Shown here in pieces: positions 7,936-16,481 of a DNA stretch of 64,000 nucleotides (position 1 is the first letter of the stretch; the number at the start of each line of letters is the position of its first letter). This DNA is from Chryseobacterium sp. Bi04 (GTDB taxonomy: Bacteria; Bacteroidota; Bacteroidia; Flavobacteriales; Weeksellaceae), in assembly GCF_918698085.1 (NCBI RefSeq), contig NZ_CAKKLP010000012.1, positions 89,757 through 153,756 of the forward strand. The letters run 5' to 3'. The position numbers and the translations under genes were made by a program. The notes beneath the pieces are model-generated. The model was not told the DNA's origin. It ran no database searches and saw nothing but the letters and a program-made list of their open reading frames with translations.

Positions 7936-9375
7936 TTAATGGATATCCCAGAAAACTTTTGTAGTCAGTTTATCTCCGCCTATTGCAGCAGCAGCTTTGG
8001 CATAATTAGTACCATTGGTAGTTGCTTCTAAAGTTGGGTACTGTAATCTTACCGGAACTTTTCCTTCTGCATTGGCAATAGCTGTTGGGGGAGCCTGTAA
8101 AGCAGGATAATCTAATCTGCGGTAAAAATTCCAGGAAACTACCGGATGATTGTACATAGCAACCCATGCCTGCTCTCCAATAGATTTTTTCCAGTTGGAA
8201 GCATTGTAAGGATGGTCTGAGAGATAATTCTGGGCATCCTGGGAAGGGAGCCCCCATTCCTGGAATGAAGCCTGAACAGCGGTGTTGTAAAGGGCCTCCG
8301 GACTGCCGCCGATTCCAAATCGGGCTGCTGCTTCAGCCTTGTAAAAAGCTACTTCAGTATAAGTGATCAGAGTGCCGGGTGTTACAGGAATATATGCAAA
8401 GATCCCCGGAGCTGAAAAATCTGAAAAAACTCCCGGCAAACCAATTTCCTGCCCGATGTAAACGCCATCTACATCCTGAAAATATTTTGTTATTCTCGAA
8501 TCAGAAGTTGTGATTAGAAAATCGACAAAAGGTTTTCCGCCAAAGAAATCGTCTCTTCCACTGTTCGCCAGGTTTTCAAATAAAGGATTGAAGTTTGGTG
8601 TTTCAGCCTGATATCTGAAAATAGCATTTTGTGATTCATCCATGATAACTCCACCGGAGATTGCAACATTAATGCTGGATTGGGCAAGCGTCGGGTTAAT
8701 GTCAGAAACAGCAATTCCCAGTTTTAAGAGAAGGGAATTTCCAAACTTTTTCCACTTTCCTATATCTCCGCCGTAAAGAATATCGCCAGCTCCAAATGTT
8801 CCTTCTCCTTCCTGCAGGTTATTGATATCTGTTTTTAAACGGATGATAAGCTTTTCATAGATCTGTGCATCATCATCATAGGCAGGAAGCGGAAATTTTT
8901 CATTGTTAAGAGCCTGGCTGTAAGGGATATCTCCAAATATATCAGTCAAAGTCTGAAAGGTATAAACTGAAAGGATATCAATAATAGCCAATTGGTTCTG
9001 CTTTTTCGCAGGCCAGGAGTTTACCTCTGAAGCAGCCGGCTGATACTGTTCTACAAGCTCTTTTGCTTTGTTTAGATTATTGAGAACATTCACATAATTA
9101 TCTCCCCAAATGTTATTAGAAACGTTTCTTGCCGTAAAATTGTAGTTACTTTCGCTTACATAGGTAGCTTCCTGCCAATACTGCATGGTAAGCCTGAAGT
9201 TATTTTCATTGACACTGGGCGTATTCATATAATCGCTGAGCTCCTTTTCTGCATAGGTAATCAGAGGTTCCGGTGACATATTGTAAGCTACATTAGGATC
9301 ATTATTAACATCATCTGATGTACAGCCTGTCAACAATACGGTCAGAAAGGATATAAGTATAATAGTGTTTTTCAT
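7936..9375 (-). CDS. SusD/RagB-like nutrient-binding outer-membrane lipoprotein
   Basis: A surface lipoprotein that caps a SusC channel and captures the ligand. The signal peptide ends in LLTGC, a lipobox, placing the lipidated Cys near residue 18. The helical TPR-like body has recognisable SusD_2-type features: QYWQEATYV near the start, DIFGDIPYSQAL, GDILYGGDIGKWKKFGNSL, the long YTEVAFYKAEAAARF helix and a C-terminal RRLDYP segment. Length 479 is typical for the subfamily. It lies 11 nt downstream of its SusC partner and is transcribed with it. No glycosidase or peptidase is adjacent, so the substrate cannot be deduced. Confidence 0.9.
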   Translation of the reverse strand: MKNTIILISFLTVLLTGCTSDDVNNDPNVAYNMSPEPLITYAEKELSDYMNTPSVNENNFRLTMQYWQEATYVSESNYNFTARNVSNNIWGDNYVNVLNNLNKAKELVEQYQPAASEVNSWPAKKQNQLAIIDILSVYTFQTLTDIFGDIPYSQALNNEKFPLPAYDDDAQIYEKLIIRLKTDINNLQEGEGTFGAGDILYGGDIGKWKKFGNSLLLKLGIAVSDINPTLAQSSINVAISGGVIMDESQNAIFRYQAETPNFNPLFENLANSGRDDFFGGKPFVDFLITTSDSRITKYFQDVDGVYIGQEIGLPGVFSDFSAPGIFAYIPVTPGTLITYTEVAFYKAEAAARFGIGGSPEALYNTAVQASFQEWGLPSQDAQNYLSDHPYNASNWKKSIGEQAWVAMYNHPVVSWNFYRRLDYPALQAPPTAIANAEGKVPVRLQYPTLEATTNGTNYAKAAAAIGGDKLTTKVFWDIH

Positions 9376-9386
9376 TGTAATAGATT

Positions 9387-12300
9387 TTAAAAATTTACTT
9401 TCAGATTAAATGAGAAGTTCCTTGTGGAAGGCATTACCCCTGACTGATACCCCTGTATACTTCCTGAAGAAAGCCCCGATTCCGGATCGGCATAAGGAAG
9501 GTTTTTATGGATGATCCAAAGGTTACTTCCCGTGAGTCCAAGCGTAAGACCTTGAATTCCTGCATTTTTTAAGAATGTATTATTGAAGGTGTAAGAAACG
9601 GATACCTGGCGAAGCTTTATAAAACTGGCATCATACACAAATGCGGCCACAGGAGGATCTGTTTCTAAATTCTGGCTGGAGATAGAACGGTCAAGACGTA
9701 TTGTATTGGGAATATAATGTCCCGGATTATTAGGATCCTGCATTACCCCCGGTAGAATAAGTCCACCCCCATTTGCCAAAGTGTTTCTGACAGGATTTCC
9801 CAGGTCATTCAGGCCTACAGAATCAGGATAAAGACCTGTGCCATATCCATAATACTGATCCAGAGAAAATATCTTACCTCCTTTTTTCCAATCGATCTGG
9901 AAGCTAAGGTTGAAATTTTTATATGTAAAAGAATTATTCAGTCCTGCGATAAAATCCGACTGAAAGCTTCCTAAGTTATGATTGCTGTCATCTGTATGAA
10001 GATAAGCTCCGTTGGTTCCTATAATTTTATTTCCATTGGGATCATAAACGAAATCTGAGCCCCAGATGCTTCCATATTCTCCGTTAAGAGGTGCATTAAT
10101 GCTAATGCCTCCCTGCAGCGTACCTATGGTGATATTTTCAATACCTTCCCTTAACGCGGTAACTTTGGTCTTAGGGTTAGACCAGTTCAACATCATATCC
10201 CAGGTGAAATTATTGAACTTTAATGGCGTAATATTTAAGGAAACTTCAAACCCTTTTGTCGTCAGTTCTCCTGTGTTCTGAATTTTAGCACCACTTCCTG
10301 TTGCCAGGGAAATAGGAAGTGGCAGTATTTGATCAAATGCCTTATTTCTGAACCATGCCAAATCAAATCCTATTCTGTTTTTAAAGAACTGCATATTGGT
10401 TCCTATCTCAATATTTTTAAGTTTTTGGGGAAGAAGATCTGCATTTCTTAACGTGGTATTATAAGAATAAACGGGATTATTTCCAAAAGAAGCCTGAGCA
10501 AGATATCTGTTCCTCAATTGATCTGCATTAGTATCCGAACCTACTTCCGCATAGGCTCCTCTTAGCTTTCCAAAGCTTAGCCAGTCCTGTTTCAGGAGAT
10601 TAGAAAACACCATACTTGCCGAAACAGAAGGATAATAGTACGCTCCTTTTCCTTTAGGTAAAGCCGTAGACTGATCTCTTCTGAATGTTCCTTCCAGATA
10701 ATAGGTGTTTTTATATCCTAAAGATGCCTGGATAAAAGCCCCATAAATATATTTAGAATTATCTGTAATAATAGGTTTTGCAGGAGTAGCAACTGAATTG
10801 GAAATGGTATAGAGATCCGGAATGTACAATCCTCCTGATGTAGTCTGTGCGTTAGAATAATTGGTCTGAACATTGATATTTCCCCCCAGTAATCCCTGAA
10901 TACTCAGATCTTCAGTAATATTCTTTTTGTAAGTGGCTATCAGATCATAATTGGTTTCTGTAAAACGGAGATTCGTCACGGCATATCCTGAAGGCTGCTC
11001 AATCGTATTAAAGCTGAAAAATGCCGGAATAGAACCCACGGCCCTCCTTTCCTCAGTAATCATACTATATCCGTCGATCCCTACTCTTCCCAGTATATTG
11101 ATGTTTTTTGACAGGTCGTAGCTCAGGCTGAAATTTCCTGCAAACCGTTCTCTTTTATCATTCTGGTAATTTTTATATCTTGTAAAATAGGGATTATCCC
11201 AATAAGCCGGCGACAGATTAACGGGAGACTTAATATTCCAGGTATAGTTTTTATCAAAAGTATCAAAAAGATATTTCTGGTACTGAATGTCTACATTCGT
11301 GGGCCACCACTGTCGGAAATTCCCCATAATATTATCGGTATACCCTGTAGAGTTCCTTCCTTTTGTATTTTGTGTAATATAATTGGCAAAAATAGTAGCG
11401 GTAAGGTTATCTGTAATTTTATAGGAGGCATTCCCACCAAAGTTATTCTTCATTAAAGAAGAGTTCGGCATGATATCCGTTGCATTGGTATTGGAATAAC
11501 TTAACCTGAATGTTGCCCTGTCATTTCCACCGCTCAAAGCAATATTATTGGTTTGATTAATTGCTTTATCAAAAAAAGTAATAGGCCCGCTTTTAGCCAT
11601 GACCCAAGGCGTTTTTTTTCCGAAATTCTGTGATTCGGGAATAAAAGCATCATATTGCCATACCATCAGATTAGGATCATAAGGCGCTCCATAAGAAGCA
11701 TCATGCCAAAAGATGGCCATGGGGCTATTTTGATAGTTCGCAAAAATATTCCCGAAATAGCCCTGTCCATATTGCGTCTGATATTCAGGAAAGGTAGATT
11801 TGTCAACAGCAGAAACAGAAATACTTCCGCTATATTCCAAGCCAATTCCCTGCGTATTTTTCTTACCTTTTTTTGTAGTGATAATAATGGCGCCATTTTG
11901 AGCTCTAGACCCGTACAAAGCGGTTGCGGCAGCTCCTTTTAGTACATTTAATGTCTCAATATCATTGGGATTGATATCTGATACAGGGCTTCCATAATCA
12001 TAGCCTCCGCCCCCATTTTGCTGCCCTGTAGAATTGATATTTCTATTGATAATCGGAACACCGTCTACTACAAAAAGAGCCTGGTTATCTCCCAAAATAG
12101 ATTTGTATCCCCTGGAGACAGCATCTATGGAGCCTCCGAAATTAGTAGACTGTCTGATCTCAAGCCCGGCTACTTTCCCGGAAAGATTATTCAGAAAGTT
12201 AGTTGTTGGATTTTTGTTGATCTCTTCCCCTTTTAGTTCCTGTGTGGAATAGCCCAGAGATTTTTTCTCTCTTTTTATTCCTAAGGCCGTAACTACAATC

Positions 12301-12410
12301 CCTTCTATGTTCTGTGCTTTGAGGGTATCTTGCTTACCCTGGCTGAAATAGGTTTCACTTCCGATAAAAAAAGCAACACCTACACTGAAAAGCTTTAACC
12401 TGTATTTCAT
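9387..12410 (-). CDS. SusC/RagA-type TonB-linked outer-membrane transporter
   Basis: An outer-membrane active transporter driven by TonB, paired with the SusD-like lipoprotein. After a signal peptide it goes directly into the plug: IEGIVVTALGIKREKKSLGY, then the plug-domain motifs VDGVPIINRNIN, DIETLNVLKGAAATALYGSRAQNGAIIITTKKGKK. The 22-strand barrel follows and ends in FSFNLKVNF with a terminal Phe. It lacks the carboxypeptidase-like domain that many SusC proteins carry ahead of the plug, so 1,007 residues is on the shorter side. A -7 element lies upstream and a LytTR two-component system lies immediately beyond that. Confidence 0.93.
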   Translation of the reverse strand: MKYRLKLFSVGVAFFIGSETYFSQGKQDTLKAQNIEGIVVTALGIKREKKSLGYSTQELKGEEINKNPTTNFLNNLSGKVAGLEIRQSTNFGGSIDAVSRGYKSILGDNQALFVVDGVPIINRNINSTGQQNGGGGYDYGSPVSDINPNDIETLNVLKGAAATALYGSRAQNGAIIITTKKGKKNTQGIGLEYSGSISVSAVDKSTFPEYQTQYGQGYFGNIFANYQNSPMAIFWHDASYGAPYDPNLMVWQYDAFIPESQNFGKKTPWVMAKSGPITFFDKAINQTNNIALSGGNDRATFRLSYSNTNATDIMPNSSLMKNNFGGNASYKITDNLTATIFANYITQNTKGRNSTGYTDNIMGNFRQWWPTNVDIQYQKYLFDTFDKNYTWNIKSPVNLSPAYWDNPYFTRYKNYQNDKRERFAGNFSLSYDLSKNINILGRVGIDGYSMITEERRAVGSIPAFFSFNTIEQPSGYAVTNLRFTETNYDLIATYKKNITEDLSIQGLLGGNINVQTNYSNAQTTSGGLYIPDLYTISNSVATPAKPIITDNSKYIYGAFIQASLGYKNTYYLEGTFRRDQSTALPKGKGAYYYPSVSASMVFSNLLKQDWLSFGKLRGAYAEVGSDTNADQLRNRYLAQASFGNNPVYSYNTTLRNADLLPQKLKNIEIGTNMQFFKNRIGFDLAWFRNKAFDQILPLPISLATGSGAKIQNTGELTTKGFEVSLNITPLKFNNFTWDMMLNWSNPKTKVTALREGIENITIGTLQGGISINAPLNGEYGSIWGSDFVYDPNGNKIIGTNGAYLHTDDSNHNLGSFQSDFIAGLNNSFTYKNFNLSFQIDWKKGGKIFSLDQYYGYGTGLYPDSVGLNDLGNPVRNTLANGGGLILPGVMQDPNNPGHYIPNTIRLDRSISSQNLETDPPVAAFVYDASFIKLRQVSVSYTFNNTFLKNAGIQGLTLGLTGSNLWIIHKNLPYADPESGLSSGSIQGYQSGVMPSTRNFSFNLKVNF

Positions 12411-12471
12411 AATTATTAATTTTTATAACATGATTGTTATTCAAAATTCAATAATTAGTGAAAATTATAAT

Positions 12472-12479
12472 CAAATCTA
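12472..12479 (-). promoter_or_regulatory. -7 element TAGATTTG upstream of SusC
   Basis: A perfect TAnnTTTG match on the minus strand, 62 nt upstream of the SusC ATG; no clear -33 TTTG is present. It implies that the SusC/SusD pair has its own promoter rather than depending on read-through from the response-regulator gene. Confidence 0.4.
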
Positions 12480-12523
12480 TATATCAACAGCTCATTAACG
12501 TCTACTAAAAATAAATAGGGCCT

Positions 12524-13225
12524 TTAAAATCCTGCGAGTGGTTTATAAGTCCTTCCAACCGGAAGCTTTTTTCCGTTAACCTGAATGATGTTAGCAGATT
12601 TTATTTCCACTTTTGAAAGGGAAATAATATAAGATTTATGGATGCGGAGAAACATTTTTGGGTTCAGGCTTTCTTCAATCTTACTGATCGGCATTTTAAA
12701 AGTGAAGGTTTCTGTCTTTGTATGAATATTGATGTATTCTCTTAAACTTTCGATGTAAAAGATATCCTGCAGTATAATTTTAATCTGTTTTTTTCCACTG
12801 CTGATAAAAATATAATCACGCTCAGCCACTTCCAGCAAAGCATCTTCGGCCTGCATCAAATGCTTGAATTTTTCAACGGCTGTAACGAAACGGTCATAAG
12901 GGATAGGCTTCATCAGATAATCTGCGATATCCAGTTCATACCCTTCCACAGCGTATTGATGATAAGCAGTGGTTACAATGACGAAAGGAGGATTCTTTAA
13001 TTTTCTTAGAAAGTCAAAACCTTTTACTACAGGAAGATGAAGGTCCAAAAACATCAGATCCACATTATGAATACTCAAAAGATTACTGGCATAAACGGCA
13101 TCGGCACATTTCCCCACAAGATTCAGCTCTTCATCCCGGGAAACAAAATTTTCCAGAATTTCTGCCGCTATGGGCTCGTCTTCTACAATAATGCAGCTGT
13201 ATTTTTTAGTGGTGGAGTGTATCAT
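12524..13225 (-). CDS. LytTR-family response regulator
   Basis: A cytoplasmic transcription regulator with an N-terminal receiver domain (about residues 9-125; phospho-acceptor Asp61 in LMFLDLHLP, acidic pocket VEDEP) and a C-terminal LytTR DNA-binding domain (about 135-233; DYIFISSGKKQIKI, FYIESLREYINIHT, FLRIHKSYIIS). It overlaps the end of the cognate sensor kinase gene by 20 nt, so translation is probably coupled. LytTR regulators bind direct repeats near promoters; the adjacent SusC/SusD operon is the most likely local target, by context only. Confidence 0.93.
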   Translation of the reverse strand: MIHSTTKKYSCIIVEDEPIAAEILENFVSRDEELNLVGKCADAVYASNLLSIHNVDLMFLDLHLPVVKGFDFLRKLKNPPFVIVTTAYHQYAVEGYELDIADYLMKPIPYDRFVTAVEKFKHLMQAEDALLEVAERDYIFISSGKKQIKIILQDIFYIESLREYINIHTKTETFTFKMPISKIEESLNPKMFLRIHKSYIISLSKVEIKSANIIQVNGKKLPVGRTYKPLAGF

Positions 13226-14279
13226 TGAAATCGATGGTTAATTGTACAATATATCGGTCAGTTTTATCTTCAACAGAAAGTATATGCTTAGGATAAAGCA
13301 ACTCCAGCTGTCTGCGGATATTTTTCAGTCCCAGTTTGGTAGAATGTTCATGGGATCTGTCTTCTTTTGAATTTTCGATACAATAAACAAGAACTCTATT
13401 TTTCAATTGAATATCAATATGAATAAAAGCCTTTCCCAAGCTTTCGGACACCCCATGCTTAAAAGCATTTTCAACAAACTGGATCAGTATAAGCGGAGAT
13501 ATTTCCTGTGACGGATTATCTATATTTTCATTAAAATGAATGCTAAGATGGCGATGTCTTATTTTTTGGATCTGGATAAAATCTGTGATGTTTTCAATAT
13601 CTTTTTTTATAGAGATATTTTTCTCCGCAGCCTCATAAATATTATATCTCATTATTTTAGAAAGCTGCAGGATAACATCCGGTGTTTCATCCGCTTTTTT
13701 AAGAGCCATCCCATAAATATTATTGAGGGTATTAAAAAGAAAGTGCGGATTGATCTGCGCCTTCAGCATCGTAAGCTCCTGATCCAGTTTTTCGGATTTC
13801 AATTGGGAAATCTGGTCTTTCAACACGTTTTTCTGTCTGGTGATTTCCACTCCAAAAACCAGCCCAACCATAAAAATAAGATCCATAAAAGAATTGAAGG
13901 CTACCAGTCCGTTAATATATCCTGAAAGCTCTTTGCCGTCCTGTGTTTCTTCAAGCCCATAGATATAAGGGTACATTACATAATGGGTGAAAAACCGATG
14001 TCCCAACACGGCTATTATCACAATAGCAATATAAAGAGTATATTTAAAAATGCTTTTGATATGCATCTTTTCATATACATATAACAAGGAATAGGCAAGC
14101 GGGATTTTAATCATAAGATAACCCAGCTCCAGCATAAAAGTATTCTGAAGTCTTATTTGCCATTTGAAATCCGGGAACTGATATTTTGACCAATAAAAAT
14201 CAAGATAAACTTCCAGGATATAATAAAGTATCCAAAAGAGCAAATGAATACGGAGCTTAGATTTTCCGATAGGTTTCAA
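13206..14279 (-). CDS. LytS/YehU-type sensor histidine kinase
   Basis: An inner-membrane kinase with four hydrophobic helices (about residues 10-30, 45-68, 78-100 and 125-145), a coiled-coil linker and the His_kinase domain: phospho-acceptor His179 in AQINPHFLFNTLNN, then the ATPase lobe with N-box LIQFVENAFKHGV and the GLKNIRRQLELLY segment. It has no large periplasmic domain, so the sensed signal may be membrane-embedded. It is cotranscribed with the overlapping LytTR regulator. Length 357 is normal. Confidence 0.92.
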   Translation of the reverse strand: MKPIGKSKLRIHLLFWILYYILEVYLDFYWSKYQFPDFKWQIRLQNTFMLELGYLMIKIPLAYSLLYVYEKMHIKSIFKYTLYIAIVIIAVLGHRFFTHYVMYPYIYGLEETQDGKELSGYINGLVAFNSFMDLIFMVGLVFGVEITRQKNVLKDQISQLKSEKLDQELTMLKAQINPHFLFNTLNNIYGMALKKADETPDVILQLSKIMRYNIYEAAEKNISIKKDIENITDFIQIQKIRHRHLSIHFNENIDNPSQEISPLILIQFVENAFKHGVSESLGKAFIHIDIQLKNRVLVYCIENSKEDRSHEHSTKLGLKNIRRQLELLYPKHILSVEDKTDRYIVQLTIDFNDTLHH

Positions 14280-14407
14280 AATTATAATAATTTAAATGTA
14301 CAAAGTAATATTGTTCAGTCAAATATAAAAATATAAAGTCTACCAAAGTATGGTACTCATCTATAAACGACTTGTTTTTTATGCTGTATAGGTTGGGTAA
14401 ACAATAA

Positions 14408-14791
14408 TCACGATGTCTTTTTAAAACGGATTTCTGGGAACATTAGATTGAGAAAGGAAAAAATCAACAGGAAATTAAATTCAACACCATTGGTGCCACC
14501 CCCCACAACAAACCAGCCGTTCTGCCAGTGAACATAATAAATTCCAAAAACAAAAATCAGGATATTGCAGATTGCCACCGGTTTAATATACCGGTCAACC
14601 CAGATTAAAGGGACTGAAAATAGATGGATCAGTTTAACAGTCCAGGCAACATAAAGCCCTACAGGACTGAACCCTATGGCATCCAGATAATGAATCCCAA
14701 AATTATTGACATCGCCACTGAAAATAGAAATCAGGCAATGCATTAACAAAATCACGGAGAGTGCAAAACGGAGGAAGATGCTTTTTTTCAT
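14408..14791 (-). CDS. DoxX-like small integral membrane protein
   Basis: A 127-residue protein with four hydrophobic helices (about 4-24, 42-62, 68-92 and 100-120 from the chosen start). The general layout, FALSVILLMHCLISIF then GLYVAWTVKLIHLFSVPLIWVDRYIKPVAI, is like DoxX/DoxD proteins, which are membrane subunits of unclear redox function. The ATG at 14791 (MKKSIFLRFAL) is preferred to one at 14830 that would add 13 residues lacking membrane character. It stands between divergently regulated blocks and is probably monocistronic. Confidence 0.55.
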   Translation of the reverse strand: MKKSIFLRFALSVILLMHCLISIFSGDVNNFGIHYLDAIGFSPVGLYVAWTVKLIHLFSVPLIWVDRYIKPVAICNILIFVFGIYYVHWQNGWFVVGGGTNGVEFNFLLIFSFLNLMFPEIRFKKTS

Positions 14792-14885
14792 AGAACTAAA
14801 GTAGGAAGCTCTGAGAAAATGTATTCTCAACTGTATATCAACAGCTTTTAAAGATAGATGAAAGTATTTTCCACCTTATCTATAC

Positions 14886-14918
14886 AAAAACAGCAGTAAA
14901 TCAATTACCGCTGTTTTT
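14886..14918 (-). terminator. Terminator after the rhodanese/TlpA pair
   Basis: AAAAACAGCGGTAA / TTACTGCTGTTTTT (minus strand, one mismatch) forms a long stem ending in a T-run, 10 nt past the TlpA-like stop codon. Confidence 0.75.
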
Positions 14919-14927
14919 ATACTAATT

Positions 14928-15437
14928 CTAATTTAAATTTTTCTTTAAAAAGTCTTCCAAATCTTTACCATGAAGGTTTTTAGCGATGATCATACCCTCT
15001 CCATCTATGATGACATTGAAAGGAAGTTCATCTACTTCATACAATTTTGCTACCGGGCTTTTCCAGAACTTTAAATCACTGACCTGAATCCAGTTAATAG
15101 CAAACCGGTCTATCGCTTTCTGCCAGTTTTCTTTATTTTTATCTAAAGAAATGCCAAGAATTTCAAATTTCTTGCTATCCTCCTGACCTGCGTAGGTAGT
15201 ATACAGGGTTTTCAGTTCCGGCTGTTCTTCTACACAGGGGGCACACCAGGTTGCCCAAAAATCAATCAATACCATTTTACCTTTTAATGAAGAAAGGATA
15301 AATGTACTTCCGTCTGCCTTAGTCAGGGTAATTTCCGGAGCTTTCTTGCCTATTTCAATATTGCGGTTTTGAGCCATCATCAATCTAGAGAAAATGACAC
15401 AAAATAATACGGTATAATACATCTTCATCTTAATCAT
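14928..15437 (-). CDS. TlpA-like periplasmic thiol-disulfide oxidoreductase
   Basis: A thioredoxin-fold protein exported by an N-terminal signal peptide (MYYTVLFCVIFSRLMMAQ). The redox site is WATWCAPC (Cys65, Cys68), and the cis-Pro loop is ELPFNVIID. It is of the AhpC-TSA/TlpA type with GKKAPEITL at the start of the fold, typical of periplasmic reductases in Bacteroidota. The start may be Met1 or Met4. It overlaps the upstream rhodanese gene by 8 nt, so the two are translationally coupled and probably handle sulfur or cysteine redox chemistry together in the periplasm. Confidence 0.88.
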   Translation of the reverse strand: MIKMKMYYTVLFCVIFSRLMMAQNRNIEIGKKAPEITLTKADGSTFILSSLKGKMVLIDFWATWCAPCVEEQPELKTLYTTYAGQEDSKKFEILGISLDKNKENWQKAIDRFAINWIQVSDLKFWKSPVAKLYEVDELPFNVIIDGEGMIIAKNLHGKDLEDFLKKNLN

Positions 15438-15858
15438 TTGTAGGATAATCTTTATCTAACCAATCTGTTTTAATATTTTTCGGAAGGTTCAGAAGCTTTG
15501 CATTTTTAAAGCCCATTTCCATCAGCAGATTAAATGCCGGACGGATATTAGGACATTTTACAAAAGGACAGCATCCACAGTAGATTACAATTTCTTTGTT
15601 TTTAGGAATGCCCTTAAGGTAATTTCTCAATTTCTCCAGATTCTCAGGTTCATGCGTGGGACCTATGTCTACAGAACCTTTAATAATGGCTTCCGGACCT
15701 ACAGAAATAATTACGATATCCTTTGTCTTATTCTTTACAATTCTGGAAGCCAACAATGCAGGGTCCATCAGCTGGCTATCTTTCCACGGATCTTGTTTTT
15801 GCTCTGCCTGACTCAGCATTGAGCAGACAAAACAAACCATAACAAACAAATACTTCAT
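15430..15858 (-). CDS. Exported rhodanese-like protein
   Basis: A 142-residue protein with a signal peptide (MKYLFVMVCFVCSMLSQA) and a single rhodanese-like domain. The active loop reads IVIYCGCCPFVKCPN, with Cys94 in the position of the sulfur-carrying cysteine and additional Cys96, Cys97 and Cys102. This Cys-rich loop is unusual for a rhodanese and could bind a metal or form a persulfide relay. It is followed by the expected RPAFNLLMEMGF..AKLLNLPKNIKTDW ending. It is first in a two-gene unit with a TlpA-like reductase. Confidence 0.75.
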   Translation of the reverse strand: MKYLFVMVCFVCSMLSQAEQKQDPWKDSQLMDPALLASRIVKNKTKDIVIISVGPEAIIKGSVDIGPTHEPENLEKLRNYLKGIPKNKEIVIYCGCCPFVKCPNIRPAFNLLMEMGFKNAKLLNLPKNIKTDWLDKDYPTND

Positions 15859-15875
15859 AGCTTTTCTATTTTTTA

Positions 15876-15883
15876 CAAAGATA
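15876..15883 (-). promoter_or_regulatory. -7 element TATCTTTG of the rhodanese/TlpA unit
   Basis: A perfect TAnnTTTG match on the minus strand, 17 nt upstream of the rhodanese ATG. A TTTC lies near the expected -33 position, so the -33 box is weak. The predicted leader is about 10 nt. Confidence 0.5.
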
Positions 15884-16004
15884 AATAAGAAGTTGACAGT
15901 GGAAAGAGGAATCTATCCGGAATACAGCTTTTACGTAGGTTTTCTAAAAACCCTGATGAAAAGTACTTCCAAGCTTTGTCACCTCATGGAAACAGGAAAT
16001 AATT

Positions 16005-16325
16005 TTATTCCGGGTCAAACCATTCTTTTCGCTTCGCTACCTTTATCATATGGCTTATTGTTATTGATGGTTTATTTTCTGCTTTAATTTTAAATCCAAA
16101 TGCAATTAAAATTTTATTAAAAAAGGGTATTTGATGAAAATATCTAGTAACATCAAAAGCATAACTATTCTCAATGTCAAATTCTTTAAAAAAAGATTCA
16201 AATAACGATTCTAAATCCATAAAATCTTCATTTACATCATTAATAATTGTTTTGTTCTTTAGTTTATCATCATAAACACCACATTTTTTAAAAAACATTA
16301 TTGTTTTCTCCTGTACATCCATCAT
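16005..16325 (-). CDS. DUF1493-like small protein, possible immunity protein
   Basis: A 106-residue cytoplasmic protein without a signal peptide. The central FFKEFDIENSYAFDVTRYFH and the late PSITISHMIKVAKRKEW match my recollection of DUF1493 proteins, which are small, acyl-carrier-like in size and frequent beside polymorphic-toxin cassettes. It lies 6 nt after a toxin-tail remnant on the same strand, so it is read here as the immunity partner of a displaced toxin whose N-terminal part is gone. The family assignment is from memory of the motif pattern; the immunity role is inference from position. Confidence 0.6.
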   Translation of the reverse strand: MMDVQEKTIMFFKKCGVYDDKLKNKTIINDVNEDFMDLESLFESFFKEFDIENSYAFDVTRYFHQIPFFNKILIAFGFKIKAENKPSITISHMIKVAKRKEWFDPE

Positions 16326-16331
16326 TCAATA

Positions 16332-16481
16332 TTATTTATGAGTTCCATTATAGATGAGTTCATTTCCTACTCCTACTTTTGCACCTCCAAACCAAACAGC
16401 ATTCTTGCCATAAAAACTGACCCAGTTTCTGACTTGACCAGCTTTAACACCAGTAAAAAGATTCTCACTCAATCCGGAGTA
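16332..16481 (-). pseudogene. Remnant of a toxin C-terminal tail
   Basis: Between the frameshifted immunity gene and the DUF1493-like gene an open frame without a start codon reads (minus strand) YSGLSENLFTGVKAGQVRNW, then VSFYGKNAVWFGGAKVGVGN, and a stop at 16332. This looks like the end of a secreted toxin domain stripped of its upstream part. It is in frame with the preceding stop codon of the immunity pseudogene. It is not the same tip as the RHS one. The label 'toxin' rests on position only. Confidence 0.4.

Noticed and set aside
15893..16087. 64-codon plus-strand open frame after the rhodanese promoter
   Set aside because: Overlaps the end of the DUF1493-like gene on the other strand and has no recognisable content.
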